This document shows positions 27,290 to 35,696 of a stretch of DNA of 64,000 bases, one piece after another. The translations under genes were made by a program, and so were the position numbers. The notes under the pieces are model-generated. The model had not been told where the DNA came from. It saw only the letters and a list, made by a program, of their open reading frames with translations, and did not search any database. Position 1 is the stretch's first letter, and every line of letters begins with the position of its first letter. The stretch is from Streptomyces sp. Je 1-369 (GTDB lineage Bacteria; Actinomycetota; Actinomycetes; Streptomycetales; Streptomycetaceae). The stretch spans positions 5,823,501-5,887,500 of the forward strand of contig NZ_CP101750.1 of assembly GCF_026810505.1 (NCBI RefSeq). Direction: 5' to 3'.

Positions 27290-28222
27290 CTATCCGGGGG
27301 TCTCGCGCGTGCCGGTGATGACCGCGGTGAGCCGGGTACCGGGCGGGAAAGCGCCCTCTTCGGAGAGGACGGTCAGGGCGTACAGCAGCTTGGCGACGTA
27401 GAGGTGCTCCACGGAGAGGCCGGTCGGGCCCCCGTGCCGGCGCTCGAAGTCCTCGGCGAAGGCGATGAGTTCCGGCGGGGTGCGGGCGTAGCCGCCCCAG
27501 TGGAAGCGCTCGTCCAGGTGCCAGTTGGCGGTCGGTTCGCCGAACGTCCGCCGTTGCAGGGCGGCTATGCCGTCGCCCAGGAAGCCGCCTTTGAGGACCG
27601 GTATGCCGAGGGCACGCCGGTCGGGTCCGAGGCCCGCGGCGAGACCCGCCAGGGTGCCGCCGGTGCCGCACGCCACGGCCGCCACGTCGGTGTGCTCGCG
27701 CAGCTCCTCCCCGAGGGCCGTGCAGCCCCGCACGGCGAGGGGGTTGCTGCCGCCCTCCGGGATCACGTACGCGTCCTGGCAGCCCGTCTCGCGCAGCAGC
27801 ACGTCCAGCGTCCCGGGCTCCGCCTTCTTCCGGTACGTCGACCGGTCCACGAAGTGCAGCCGCATGCCGTCGGCCGCGCAGCGGGCCAGGGAGGGGTTCA
27901 GCGGGCGCCCGGCGAGCTCGTCGCCGCGGACGACGCCGACCGTGGCGAGGCCGAGGAGGCGGCCCGCCGCGGCGGTGGCCCGCAGGTGGTTGGAGTAGGC
28001 GCCGCCGAACGTGAGCAGGGTGCCGTGGCCCGCGTCGGCGGCCGATCGCAGGTTCAGGACGAGCTTGCGGTACTTGTTGCCCGGCAGGTCCGGGTGGATC
28101 AGGTCGTCCCGCTTGAGCGAAAGCTCCACGCCACGGCGGCCGAAGCGGTCGTCCACGATGCGTTGCAGCGGCGACGGCAGCCGCGGGGACGGGCCGAGCG
28201 GGTCGGGCGGGGTGTGGTGCAC
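27290..28222 (-). CDS. PLP-dependent deaminase (D-cysteine desulfhydrase / ACC deaminase-like)
   Basis: Fold type II PLP enzyme, 310 aa. GNKYRKL supplies the Schiff-base Lys, GGAYSNHLRATAAA the substrate loop and ACGTGGTLAGLAAGL the phosphate-binding loop. Members release pyruvate/2-oxobutyrate and ammonia from D-cysteine or 1-aminocyclopropane-1-carboxylate; I cannot decide between them by eye. Convergent with the antiporter (13 nt between stops) and 10 nt downstream of the amidase gene, so probably co-transcribed with it. GTG start. Confidence 0.83.
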   Translation of the reverse strand: MHHTPPDPLGPSPRLPSPLQRIVDDRFGRRGVELSLKRDDLIHPDLPGNKYRKLVLNLRSAADAGHGTLLTFGGAYSNHLRATAAAGRLLGLATVGVVRGDELAGRPLNPSLARCAADGMRLHFVDRSTYRKKAEPGTLDVLLRETGCQDAYVIPEGGSNPLAVRGCTALGEELREHTDVAAVACGTGGTLAGLAAGLGPDRRALGIPVLKGGFLGDGIAALQRRTFGEPTANWHLDERFHWGGYARTPPELIAFAEDFERRHGGPTGLSVEHLYVAKLLYALTVLSEEGAFPPGTRLTAVITGTRETPG

Positions 28223-28232
28223 CCCGCCATTG

Positions 28233-28823
28233 TCACTTGAGGCGTTCCTCGATGCGCTCCCGCATCCAGTCCATCGTGAAGCCGCGCGGGTCGACCTTGC
28301 CCGGCTGCCACTCCAGGTGGCCGATGACCGAACGCTCCGTCCAGCCGTGGTGGCGGCAGATCGCCGCCGACACCTTCTCGATGGCCTCCAGCTGCTCGTC
28401 GGGCCACGGGTCCTCGCCGTCGCCCATGTTCTCGCACTCGAAGCCGTAGAAGTGGCGGTTGCCGTCGGTGTTCCGCTCGTTGTCCGGGGGGAGGCGCTTC
28501 TCGGCGATGACCGCGCGGAGCACGTCGTCGTCGCCGAGGCCCGCGTGGTTGGCGCGGCCGTACCCGACGAGGTGGACGCGGCCGTCCTTGGTGATGACGC
28601 CGTGGCAGAGCGGCCCGGGGAGGGAGGCGGAACCGTCGCGGCAGATCTCCACCGTGTGCTCGCTGCCCCGCGTCACGGTGTGGTGGATCACCACACCGTG
28701 AACGGGCCCCCAGGGGCCTTTGTGGTTGCGGTTGTGGTGCTCCCAGTCGCCGACTTCGACGACGGTCACGCCTTCGTCTCGCAGGATGTCGAGGAACCGG
28801 CCTGCGGACATGGGTGGGGCCAT
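28233..28823 (-). CDS. N-acetylmuramoyl-L-alanine amidase (Amidase_2/PGRP)
   Basis: Zinc amidase that cleaves peptidoglycan stem peptides, 196 aa. Zinc ligands and catalytic residues are visible in VVIHHTVT and GHLEWQPGKVDPRG. No signal peptide is evident, so it resembles a phage endolysin or a protein released by another route; however, no other phage gene is nearby. Ten nt separate it from the downstream PLP enzyme gene. Confidence 0.85.
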   Translation of the reverse strand: MAPPMSAGRFLDILRDEGVTVVEVGDWEHHNRNHKGPWGPVHGVVIHHTVTRGSEHTVEICRDGSASLPGPLCHGVITKDGRVHLVGYGRANHAGLGDDDVLRAVIAEKRLPPDNERNTDGNRHFYGFECENMGDGEDPWPDEQLEAIEKVSAAICRHHGWTERSVIGHLEWQPGKVDPRGFTMDWMRERIEERLK

Positions 28824-28895
28824 GACCGTCTCCTTTGCAAGGCGCGACGGCCGCCTGTCGCGGGCCGCCTCGTACGCCCTGCTTGTACCGGAAGT

Positions 28896-28948
28896 ACGGT
28901 GCCCGGACCAGCTGTTCGGAAGCGATCCGGGGCCTGTTCGGGCACCGT
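28896..28948 (-). terminator. Possible terminator hairpin after the small 78-aa gene
   Basis: ACGGTGCCCG (28896-28905) pairs with CGGGCACCGT (28939-28948) around a 33-nt loop that has its own GGA/TCC pairing. It lies just past the stop at 28963 of the minus-strand small gene. Confidence 0.4.
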
Positions 28949-28962
28949 GCGAGCCGATCCGG

Positions 28963-29199
28963 TCAATTGGCGTGCAGGAAACCGTCTCCGTGCGTCGCGA
29001 TGTGGGACTCCAGGGCCTGCAGCGCCTGCTGGGTGTCCTGCGAGGAGCCGGTGCCCCGGCGCTCCGCGTAGTACGCCGCGCCGAGCTTCTTCAGGAGTGC
29101 GTCGCCCGCACGCTTCTCCTGGACCTCGTCGATCTTCTGCTTGCCCTGGGTGAGGCCCCGCTGGGCCTGCTCTTTGGCGCGATCCAGGAAGCCTGCCAT
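28963..29199 (-). CDS. Conserved small hydrophilic protein, unknown
   Basis: 78 aa, rich in Gln, Lys, Glu and Ala, predicted helical: MAGFLDRAKEQAQRGLTQ then KIDEVQEKRAGDALLKKLG and a C-terminal QALQALESHIATHGDG. The N-terminus resembles small general-stress or antitoxin-like helical proteins. Common in streptomycetes but without known role. An AAAGCAATG-type context with GGAGAAAG upstream supports the ATG at 29199. Confidence 0.7.
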   Translation of the reverse strand: MAGFLDRAKEQAQRGLTQGKQKIDEVQEKRAGDALLKKLGAAYYAERRGTGSSQDTQQALQALESHIATHGDGFLHAN

Positions 29200-29461
29200 T
29201 GCTTTCTCCTGCCGGTCGGTACGGGTGGTGTGGTATGGGATTCAACGGTTGTACGGATCTTGGGGTTCCCCCGGGCGTCCGGTCAGCCCGACACCTCCCG
29301 ATTTGGGCCAATCGGGTGGGAAAGTCCCTCCTGCCCCGTCGCAGGGTGATCCATTCCCGCTCGTTTGTGTAATGGCGCGAGCACGTTCCGTGCTGGAAGG
29401 GTGGGGCGCGCAGATGACCGCAGACAGCAGATGACCGCAGGTATCCGGGAGGGCATAGCCA

Positions 29462-30868
29462 ATGTCGGTAGGCGAAGAGATCCGTTCCGAGTCGGAGCAG
29501 CCGCAGCAGAGTCTCGGCACATCCGCCGCACGGAATCTGGCCACCACCACCAAGTCCGCGCCACAGATGCAGGAGATCAGCTCGCGCTGGCTGCTGCGGA
29601 TGCTGCCCTGGGTCCAGGTGCAGGGTGGTACGTACCGGGTGAACCGAAGGCTGAGCTACTCGGTCGGTGACGGTCGGGTGACCTTCGTGAAGACGGGCGA
29701 CCGCGTGCAGGTCATCCCCGCGGAGCTCGGTGAGCTGTCCGTGCTGCGGGACTTCGAGGACCAGGACGTCCTCGGCGAGCTCGCGCAGCGCTGCCAGCAG
29801 CGGGAGTTCGCCCCGGGGGAGGTCCTGACCTCCTTCGGCAGTCCGGCGAACGAGGTGTTCCTGCTCGCGCACGGCCGCGTCGAGAAGATCGGCACGGGGC
29901 CGTACGGGGACGACACCGTCCTCGAAACCCTCGCCGACGGCGCCCACTTCGGCGACCAGGCACTCGTCGACTCCGAGACGATCTGGGAGTACACCGCGCG
30001 CGCGGTGACGGCGTGCACGGTCCTCGCCCTGCCCCGCCAGGACGTCGAGCAGGTCGCCGAGCGCAGCGAATCCCTCCGCGGCCACCTGGAGCGCCTGCGC
30101 GCACTGCCGGCGCAGCGCACCAACTCGTTCGGCGAGTCGCCCATCGACCTGTCGGCGGGCCACGTCGGCGAAGCCGTGCTGCCCGGCACCTTCGTGGACT
30201 ACGAATCGTCGCCGCGCGAGTACGAACTGAGCGTCGCCCAGACCGTCCTGCGCGTCCACACGCGCGTGGCCGACCTCTACAACCAGCCGATGAACCAGAC
30301 CGAGCAGCAGCTGCGGCTGACGGTCGAGGCGCTCAAGGAGCGCCAGGAGCACGAGCTCATCAACAACCGCGAGTTCGGCCTCCTCAACAACTGCGAGTAC
30401 GACCAGCGGATGCAGCCGCACGCGGGCGTGCCCAGCCCGGACGACCTGGACGAACTGCTCAGCCGCAGGCGCGGATCCAAGCTCTTCCTCGCCCACCCGC
30501 GCGCGATCGCCGCGTTCGGCCGTGAGCTCAACAAGCGCGGACTCGTCCCCGAGACCATCGACATGAGCGGCACCAGGATTCCCACCTGGCGCGGTGTGCC
30601 GATCTTCCCGTGCAACAAGATCCCGGTCACCGACGCCAGCACGACATCCATCATCTGCATGCGTACGGGTGAGGAGGAACAAGGCGTCGTCGGCCTGCAC
30701 CAGACCGGCATCCCGGACGAGATCGAGCCCAGCCTGTCCGTCCGGTTCATGGGCATCAGCGAGCAGGCGATCATCTCGTACCTGGTGTCGACCTACTACT
30801 CCGCCGCGGTGCTCGTGCCCGACGCGCTCGGCGTCCTGGAGAACGTGGAGATCGGCCGCTGGAGTTGA
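29462..30868 (+). CDS. Family 2B encapsulin shell protein with cyclic-nucleotide-binding domain (EshA/SrpI-like)
   Basis: 468 aa. The C-terminal two thirds carry HK97-fold family 2 encapsulin (SrpI) signatures: [55 protein letters not shown] and [16 protein letters not shown] cNMP-binding domain is inserted at about residues 95-225 ([20 protein letters not shown]; phosphate cassette [19 protein letters not shown] with the conserved Arg), which defines subfamily 2B. Such proteins self-assemble into a protein nanocompartment that packages an enzyme; S. griseus EshA is a homologue linked to development. GGGAGGG lies 9 nt before the ATG. The cargo is most likely the prenyl synthase encoded 102 nt downstream. 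Confidence 0.9.
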   Translation: MSVGEEIRSESEQPQQSLGTSAARNLATTTKSAPQMQEISSRWLLRMLPWVQVQGGTYRVNRRLSYSVGDGRVTFVKTGDRVQVIPAELGELSVLRDFEDQDVLGELAQRCQQREFAPGEVLTSFGSPANEVFLLAHGRVEKIGTGPYGDDTVLETLADGAHFGDQALVDSETIWEYTARAVTACTVLALPRQDVEQVAERSESLRGHLERLRALPAQRTNSFGESPIDLSAGHVGEAVLPGTFVDYESSPREYELSVAQTVLRVHTRVADLYNQPMNQTEQQLRLTVEALKERQEHELINNREFGLLNNCEYDQRMQPHAGVPSPDDLDELLSRRRGSKLFLAHPRAIAAFGRELNKRGLVPETIDMSGTRIPTWRGVPIFPCNKIPVTDASTTSIICMRTGEEEQGVVGLHQTGIPDEIEPSLSVRFMGISEQAIISYLVSTYYSAAVLVPDALGVLENVEIGRWS

Positions 30869-30970
30869 CCCCGGGGCCGTGTCCCCGGCCGCGGCACGGG
30901 GTACACCCCCTCCGTACGCGCCCACACGCCGAGGAACAGCCACCGTCCGCATCCTTCCCGGGGTGAGTCC

Positions 30971-32095
30971 ATGACGGACATGACGACGGACACGGCAGGC
31001 ACGGTGCACGTGGAGGGGCACACCGCGGAACCCGGTCGGCCGGGAGAGCCCGGTGAGGGGCTGGAGGCCGCGGACATCCTGGCGTCGGCCCGGACGCTCG
31101 TCGACCCGGAGCTGCGCAGGGCGATCGAGACGCTGCCCGGATCCCTGCGCAGGGTCGCGCTCTACCACTTCGGGTGGGAGCACGCGGACGGCACACCGGC
31201 CGCGGGGAGCGCGGGCAAGGCCATCAGGCCCGCGCTCGTGCTCACCGCGGCGCGGGCCCTCGGCGGGGACCCCGCGGCGGCGGTGCGGGCGGCCGCCGCC
31301 GTGGAGCTGGTGCACAACTTCACGCTCCTGCACGACGACGTGATGGACCGCGACACGACGCGCAGGCACCGGCCCACCGCCTGGACCGTGTTCGGCGACG
31401 CCGACGCGATCCTCACCGGCGACGCCCTGCAAGCGCTGGCGCAGCGGATGCTCGCCGAGGACCCCCACCCGGGGGCCCCGGCGGCAGCCGCCCGCCTCGC
31501 CACCTGCGTCATGGAGCTCTGCGCGGGCCAGCACGCGGACTGCGCGCTGGAGCGCCGCGGCCCGGACGAGGTCACGCTCGACGAGTGCCTCGCCACGGCC
31601 GAGGCCAAGACGGGGGCGCTGCTCGGCTGTGCCTGTGCGCTCGGCGCGGTGTACGCGGGCGCGGACCTCGACGAGGTCGACTCGCTCGACGGCTTCGGCC
31701 GGGAGGCGGGCCTCGCCTTCCAGCTCATCGACGACGTCATCGGCATCTGGGGCGACCCGCGCCGCACCGGCAAACCGGCGGGTGCCGACCTCGCCGCCCG
31801 CAAGAAGTCCCTCCCTGTCGTCGCAGCCCTGGCGTCGGGCACACCGGCCGCGGCCGAACTCGCCGAGCTGTACGACAGGCCGCCCACCGGCACGGAGAGC
31901 GCGCCCGAGCGCGCGGAGCACGCGGCGCGCGCGGCCGGTGCCGTGGAGCGGGCGGGCGGCCGCGACTGGGCGCAGGTGCACGCCGCCGACCGGATGTCGC
32001 GCGCGATCGGCCAGCTCGCCGGGGCGGTGCCGGACCCGGAGGCGGCGGGCGGCCTGCTGGCGCTCGCGGAGTTCGTGACGCGACGTACGTACTGA
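30971..32095 (+). CDS. Polyprenyl diphosphate synthase, probable encapsulin cargo
   Basis: Isoprenoid chain-elongating synthase, 374 aa. First Asp-rich motif LLHDDVMDRD (Asp122, 123, 126) and second FQLIDDVIGIWGD (Asp254, 255), with GKAIRPALV as the substrate-binding loop. It makes a C10-C20 prenyl diphosphate; Phe five residues before the first Asp suggests a short chain, not proven. The first ~40 residues (Thr, Gly, Pro, Glu-rich, PGRPGEPGEG) precede the catalytic fold and look disordered, like the N-terminal loading segments of family 2 encapsulin cargoes. Follows the shell gene and is probably in its operon. Confidence 0.88.
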   Translation: MTDMTTDTAGTVHVEGHTAEPGRPGEPGEGLEAADILASARTLVDPELRRAIETLPGSLRRVALYHFGWEHADGTPAAGSAGKAIRPALVLTAARALGGDPAAAVRAAAAVELVHNFTLLHDDVMDRDTTRRHRPTAWTVFGDADAILTGDALQALAQRMLAEDPHPGAPAAAARLATCVMELCAGQHADCALERRGPDEVTLDECLATAEAKTGALLGCACALGAVYAGADLDEVDSLDGFGREAGLAFQLIDDVIGIWGDPRRTGKPAGADLAARKKSLPVVAALASGTPAAAELAELYDRPPTGTESAPERAEHAARAAGAVERAGGRDWAQVHAADRMSRAIGQLAGAVPDPEAAGGLLALAEFVTRRTY

Positions 32096-32214
32096 CTGAA
32101 GGGGGATCACACCGCGTACGCTGCGACCGGCGCGTAGGCGCGTAGGCGCGTACGCACGGCGCGGAGCTGGCGGGCGCGTGCGGTCGTGGGCGGACGAACG
32201 GACAGGGGCGGGCT

Positions 32215-32883
32215 GTGGGAGTGGCGATCCGGAGAGCCGGGGCGGACGACCGGGAGGACGTGATCCGGCTGCTCGACGCGGCGTTGGTGCACGACCCGGT
32301 GAGCAGTTGGGTCTTCCCCGACGAGGGGCACCGCCTGCGCACGCACCGGGCTCTGATGGGCGCCTTCCTCGACATCGCGCTCGACGAGGGGTACGTCGAC
32401 GTCACCGAGGACGGTGCGGCTGTGGCGCTGTGGTGGTCCGTGCCGGTCGGCCCGCATGACGGCGACGGCGACGGTGACGGTGACGGCGGCGGTGACGGTG
32501 ACGGCGCGAATGGGGCCGGTGTCGGGGGCGCGGCGGGTGCGGAGGACGGGCCCGCCTTGCTGCGCCGGGCCGTCGACCCGGACAACGAGCGGGTCGAGGT
32601 AATCGGCCGACTGACCGAGGCGATCCATCCGACGGACCGCGCGCACGAATACCTGCACCTCATAGCCGTGCACCCCGACCGCCAGGGCGAAGGGCTCGGC
32701 ACGGCACTCGTCACCGCCGTGCTCGACCGGTGCGACCGCGACGGCCTGCACGCGTATCTGGAGGCCAGCAACGCGCGCAGCCGCGACCTGTACGCGCGCC
32801 TCGGCTTCGCCTTCATGGGGACGACGCTCGACCTGCCGGACGGGCCGCCCATGTGGCCGATGTGGCGGGAACCGCGGAGCTGA
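32215..32883 (+). CDS. GNAT-family N-acetyltransferase
   Basis: 222 aa. The acetyl-CoA site is LHLIAVHPDRQGEGLGTALV (V-x-P-x-x-Q/R-x-x-G-x-G/A) and the C-terminal half has ASNARSRDLYARLGF, a usual GNAT ending. An acidic Asp-Gly repeat insertion (residues about 82-98, encoded by GAC-GGC/GGT repeats) interrupts the middle. The target is unknown. It follows the prenyl synthase by 119 nt on the same strand, so it may belong to the encapsulin operon. GTG start; an in-frame GTG 6 nt later is equally possible. Confidence 0.8.
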   Translation: MGVAIRRAGADDREDVIRLLDAALVHDPVSSWVFPDEGHRLRTHRALMGAFLDIALDEGYVDVTEDGAAVALWWSVPVGPHDGDGDGDGDGGGDGDGANGAGVGGAAGAEDGPALLRRAVDPDNERVEVIGRLTEAIHPTDRAHEYLHLIAVHPDRQGEGLGTALVTAVLDRCDRDGLHAYLEASNARSRDLYARLGFAFMGTTLDLPDGPPMWPMWREPRS

Positions 32884-32938
32884 AGGAGCGGTGGTCGTAG
32901 GGCTGCCCAGGCCGCCAGGACCGGAATAACCTGGAGCC

Positions 32939-33274
32939 ATGGGCAGCGAAGGGCTACGGCCCGGCCCGGCCCCGCAGGACGAGCCGGTCTGCGTCGCCTG
33001 CGGAGGGCCGGTGGGTACGGCGATCCGGCGGCGCAAGGTGCTCGGGGTGTTCGTCCCCGTGTGGGGCCCCGGGCCGTGCCGCAACGCGGAGTGCGAGGCG
33101 TGCGTCGTCGAGGCGGACGAGGAGTCGGGGGCGGGCGGGCGCGGGAGTGCCAAGCGGTCGCGCTCACGGTCGCGCTCGCGTTCACGGCACGGCAGGAGGC
33201 ATGCGCCGCCCGGTGGTGGGGGCGAATCCGGTGGCGACAGCGGGAGCGGGGGCGAGTCCGGTAGCCGGAGTTAG
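32939..33274 (+). CDS. Small putative zinc-binding protein with Arg-Ser repeats
   Basis: 111 aa. Residues 18-56 contain VCVACGG and CRNAECEAC, a C-x2-C ... C-x4-C-x2-C arrangement suited to a zinc ribbon. The C-terminus is low complexity: Arg-Ser repeats (RSRSRSRSRS) then Gly-Ser repeats. TAACCT lies 6 nt before GGAGCC-ATG context, so a leaderless or short-leader transcript is possible. Function unknown; the low-complexity end makes the exact limits less certain. Confidence 0.6.
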   Translation: MGSEGLRPGPAPQDEPVCVACGGPVGTAIRRRKVLGVFVPVWGPGPCRNAECEACVVEADEESGAGGRGSAKRSRSRSRSRSRHGRRHAPPGGGGESGGDSGSGGESGSRS

Positions 33275-33363
33275 TGGCGCGACGCAGTCCGGTGTCCGGG
33301 GCGAGTGACGGGTGCGAGTAGGGTCCCTCGGTGCGGTGATGCGGCCGTCCGGGAGGGGACCCG

Positions 33364-34344
33364 ATGAAGGTGCGGTGGGGCGTACTCGCCCTGGTGGGTG
33401 CGGTGTTGGCGGGGTGCGGAGGCGGATCCGGCACGGAGGCGGACGACCCCTCGCCGCCCGGTTACGCGAGGGAGCCCGGCGTACCGCGTGTGAAGAGTGA
33501 AGCCGACATCCCCGAACTCCCCTTCGCGCGCTACGAGTTCAGCGTCGACGACAGCAAGCGGTTGAGTGAGGCGCAAAATCGGCTGCAGCGGCAGTGCATG
33601 CGGTCGTTCGGGTTCAAGGACTTCCCGCTCGACCCCGACACGTGGGGCGGGATCCGGATGGCGTCCCACTACGAGTCGACGCTGGTGGCCGTTTCCCCGT
33701 ACGGGACGCTCGACCTCGAGCACGCCCGCCGCTGGGGCTACGGCTTCGACCCCGACCCCGCCCGTGCCGAGCGTCAGAAAGCGGAGTTCTTGCCGAAGGG
33801 GCGGAAGGTGACCCGGCGGGAGGAACCGGTGCTGAACGGGCCCGAGGCGGGGGAGGGCGGCCGTCCGGTCGTGAACGGCCGGAAGATCCCGAAAGGCGGA
33901 TGCTCCGCGGAGGCGGAGCGGCGCACGGAGGTGGCCGTGGCCGACCCGACGCGCATGCGGGACTACGTCCCTCAGCGGACCGAGGAGATCGGAAAGGCCG
34001 TCGCCAGGGACGAGCGGGTCCGCAGGGCGTTCCGTGACTGGTCGCGCTGCGTCGCGGACCGAGGATTCAAGCGGTACGGGAGTCCTGCGCGGGCCTTCAC
34101 CGACAAGGCGTGGCGGAAGGGACTGGAGGACGGCAACACCCGGCGTACGGAGCGGGAGTTGGCCACGGCCGTCGCCGACGTCGAGTGCAACCGCGGGCTG
34201 AACGTCACCGGGGTGTGGTGGGCGGTCACCGCCGAGAAGCAGCGTGACGACCTGCGCCGCAACAAGTCCCGCTACGAAGCGGTGCGCAAGGACCAGGACC
34301 GGTTGCGGGCAGCGGTCCGCGAGGTGCTCGGCGAGGCGGGATGA
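33364..34344 (+). CDS. Putative secreted lipoprotein, unknown
   Basis: 326 aa with a lipoprotein signal (MKVRWGVLALVGAVLAGC, lipobox LAGC with Cys18). The mature part is charged and has four spaced cysteines (RQCMRSFGF, KGGCSAEA, WSRCVADRGF, VECNRGL), probably paired. Homologues are abundant in Streptomyces, often several per genome; function unknown. GGAGGGG precedes the ATG by 5 nt. Confidence 0.8.
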   Translation: MKVRWGVLALVGAVLAGCGGGSGTEADDPSPPGYAREPGVPRVKSEADIPELPFARYEFSVDDSKRLSEAQNRLQRQCMRSFGFKDFPLDPDTWGGIRMASHYESTLVAVSPYGTLDLEHARRWGYGFDPDPARAERQKAEFLPKGRKVTRREEPVLNGPEAGEGGRPVVNGRKIPKGGCSAEAERRTEVAVADPTRMRDYVPQRTEEIGKAVARDERVRRAFRDWSRCVADRGFKRYGSPARAFTDKAWRKGLEDGNTRRTERELATAVADVECNRGLNVTGVWWAVTAEKQRDDLRRNKSRYEAVRKDQDRLRAAVREVLGEAG

Positions 34345-34351
34345 TGGGCGC

Positions 34352-34975
34352 ATGAGTGAACCCGAGGGGTCCCTGGAGTGTGCCGGTGCTAGTGCTGGCG
34401 CCGTTTCTGGTGCTGGTGCTGGTGCTGGTGCTGGTGCTGGTGCTGGTGCTGGTGCTGGTGCTGGCGCCGTTTCCGTTCCTGGTGCCGTCGACGTCCGTGC
34501 TCTGACCGCTCTCGCCGAGACGCACCATGACCGGGCCGTGCGGGCGTTGGGCACGCGCGAGATCGCCGGGCACCTCGTGAAGGTGTACGCGGTCGAGGCG
34601 CCGGGACGGGTCGTCACGGAACGTGAGGAGGCGTCGGCGCTCCGCGTCGCGGGCCCCCACCTGGAGCTCGGCCGGGCCCGGGGCTCGCTCGGGCTCGGTG
34701 TGTTGATCGTCCACGCGGGCGGTGACGGGGACTACGTCGTCGTACAGAGCTGGATCGAGGCGTCCATGTCGGACCTCGCCGTGTTCATCGGGCCCGCGGG
34801 CAGGCCGGACGAGCTGCGCCCCGGGAGGGTCGGGCTTGCGCCGTGCGTCTGGGAGGCGGCGGTGCTCGCGCACGAGCGGCACGCCTACGTGCGGAACGTG
34901 CTGGACGGGACGGGGCCGCTGGCTGAGCGGCTGGTGGCGTGGGGCGCGGATGTCGGGGGAGGGCACGTGCGGTAA
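34352..34975 (+). CDS. Hypothetical protein with Gly-Ala repeat linker
   Basis: 207 aa. After ~18 residues comes a (Gly-Ala)n run encoded by nine perfect GGTGCT repeats, then a conserved-looking globular part (ETHHDRAVRALGTREIAGHL ... GVLIVHAGGDGDYVVVQSWI ... CVWEAAVLAHERHAYVRNVL). I do not recognise the domain. The ATG at 34352 is 7 nt after the lipoprotein stop, so the two are probably co-transcribed. Confidence 0.65.
   Translation: MSEPEGSLECAGASAGAVSGAGAGAGAGAGAGAGAGAGAVSVPGAVDVRALTALAETHHDRAVRALGTREIAGHLVKVYAVEAPGRVVTEREEASALRVAGPHLELGRARGSLGLGVLIVHAGGDGDYVVVQSWIEASMSDLAVFIGPAGRPDELRPGRVGLAPCVWEAAVLAHERHAYVRNVLDGTGPLAERLVAWGADVGGGHVR
34409..34462 (+). repeat. GGTGCT hexanucleotide tandem repeat (9 units)
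   Basis: Nine exact copies in frame inside the hypothetical gene, flanked by a 14-bp direct repeat GCTGGCGCCGTTTC (34394-34407 and 34460-34473). The unit number is likely to vary between strains by slippage without shifting the frame. Confidence 0.95.
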
Positions 34976-35041
34976 GGGGGCATGTGCGGTCAAGGGGCAC
35001 GTGCGGTAAGGGGGGGCGTGGCTGCGTGATAGACACGGGGG

Positions 35042-35671
35042 ATGATGAGCCGCGGCCGGACGTTCGACGCCGTACTGACTGACCTCGACGGCGTGATCCG
35101 CTTCTACGAGATGGCGGAACTGGAGCAGTTGGAGCGGTCGGTCGGCCTGCCGTCGGGCAGTACCGCGGAGATCGCCTTCCGGCCCGAGACCGACATGCCG
35201 CTGATGCGCGGTGAGATCACCAAGGAGCGGTGGATCGCGTCGATCGCCGACGGGCTCGCCGACCGGGTGCCGTGGGCGCGCGGACGCGAGCTCGGGACGA
35301 CGCTCGCCGAGACCAAGTTCCGGGCCGACGATGTCGTGGTGGGGCTGCTGCGGCAGGTGCGTGTGGCCGGTCTGCCCGTTCTGCTCGTCACGAACGCGAC
35401 GCCCTGGCTCGCCGACGATCTCGCCCTGCTCGGTCTCACCGGGCCGGACGGCTGTCTCGACGACGTGATCAGCAGCGCCGACCTCGGCATCACCAAGCCG
35501 GACCGGCGCATCTACGAAACGGCCGCCGAGCGTGCCGGTGTCGCCCCCGCCCGCTGCCTCTTCGTGGACGACCGGCAGGAGAACGTGGACGCCGCCGTCG
35601 CGCTCGGCATGTCCGGCCTGCTCTACCGTGAACCGGCCGACCTGCGTGCGGCGTTGGCCCCGCTGGTCTGA
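35042..35671 (+). CDS. HAD-superfamily hydrolase
   Basis: 209 aa with all HAD motifs: LTDLDGV (nucleophile Asp and DxD), LLVTNAT (motif II Thr), GITKPDRRIY (motif III Lys) and CLFVDDRQENVDAA (motif IV). The helical cap between motifs I and II is type C1. Substrate unknown, probably a small phosphate ester. The sequence just upstream has repeated GCACGTGCGGTAAGGGGG-like units. Confidence 0.85.
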   Translation: MMSRGRTFDAVLTDLDGVIRFYEMAELEQLERSVGLPSGSTAEIAFRPETDMPLMRGEITKERWIASIADGLADRVPWARGRELGTTLAETKFRADDVVVGLLRQVRVAGLPVLLVTNATPWLADDLALLGLTGPDGCLDDVISSADLGITKPDRRIYETAAERAGVAPARCLFVDDRQENVDAAVALGMSGLLYREPADLRAALAPLV

Positions 35672-35696
35672 CCGCGGCGGCCACTGCGGCCCGGGC

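Noticed and set aside
28233..28823. Prophage remnant suggested by the endolysin-like amidase
   Set aside because: No integrase, structural phage gene or attachment-site repeat is visible; such amidases are common chromosomal genes in Streptomyces.
28766..32110. A 1114-codon minus-strand open frame across the encapsulin and prenyl synthase genes
   Set aside because: The plus-strand genes have clear motifs, while this frame has none and spans an intergenic region and a promoter.
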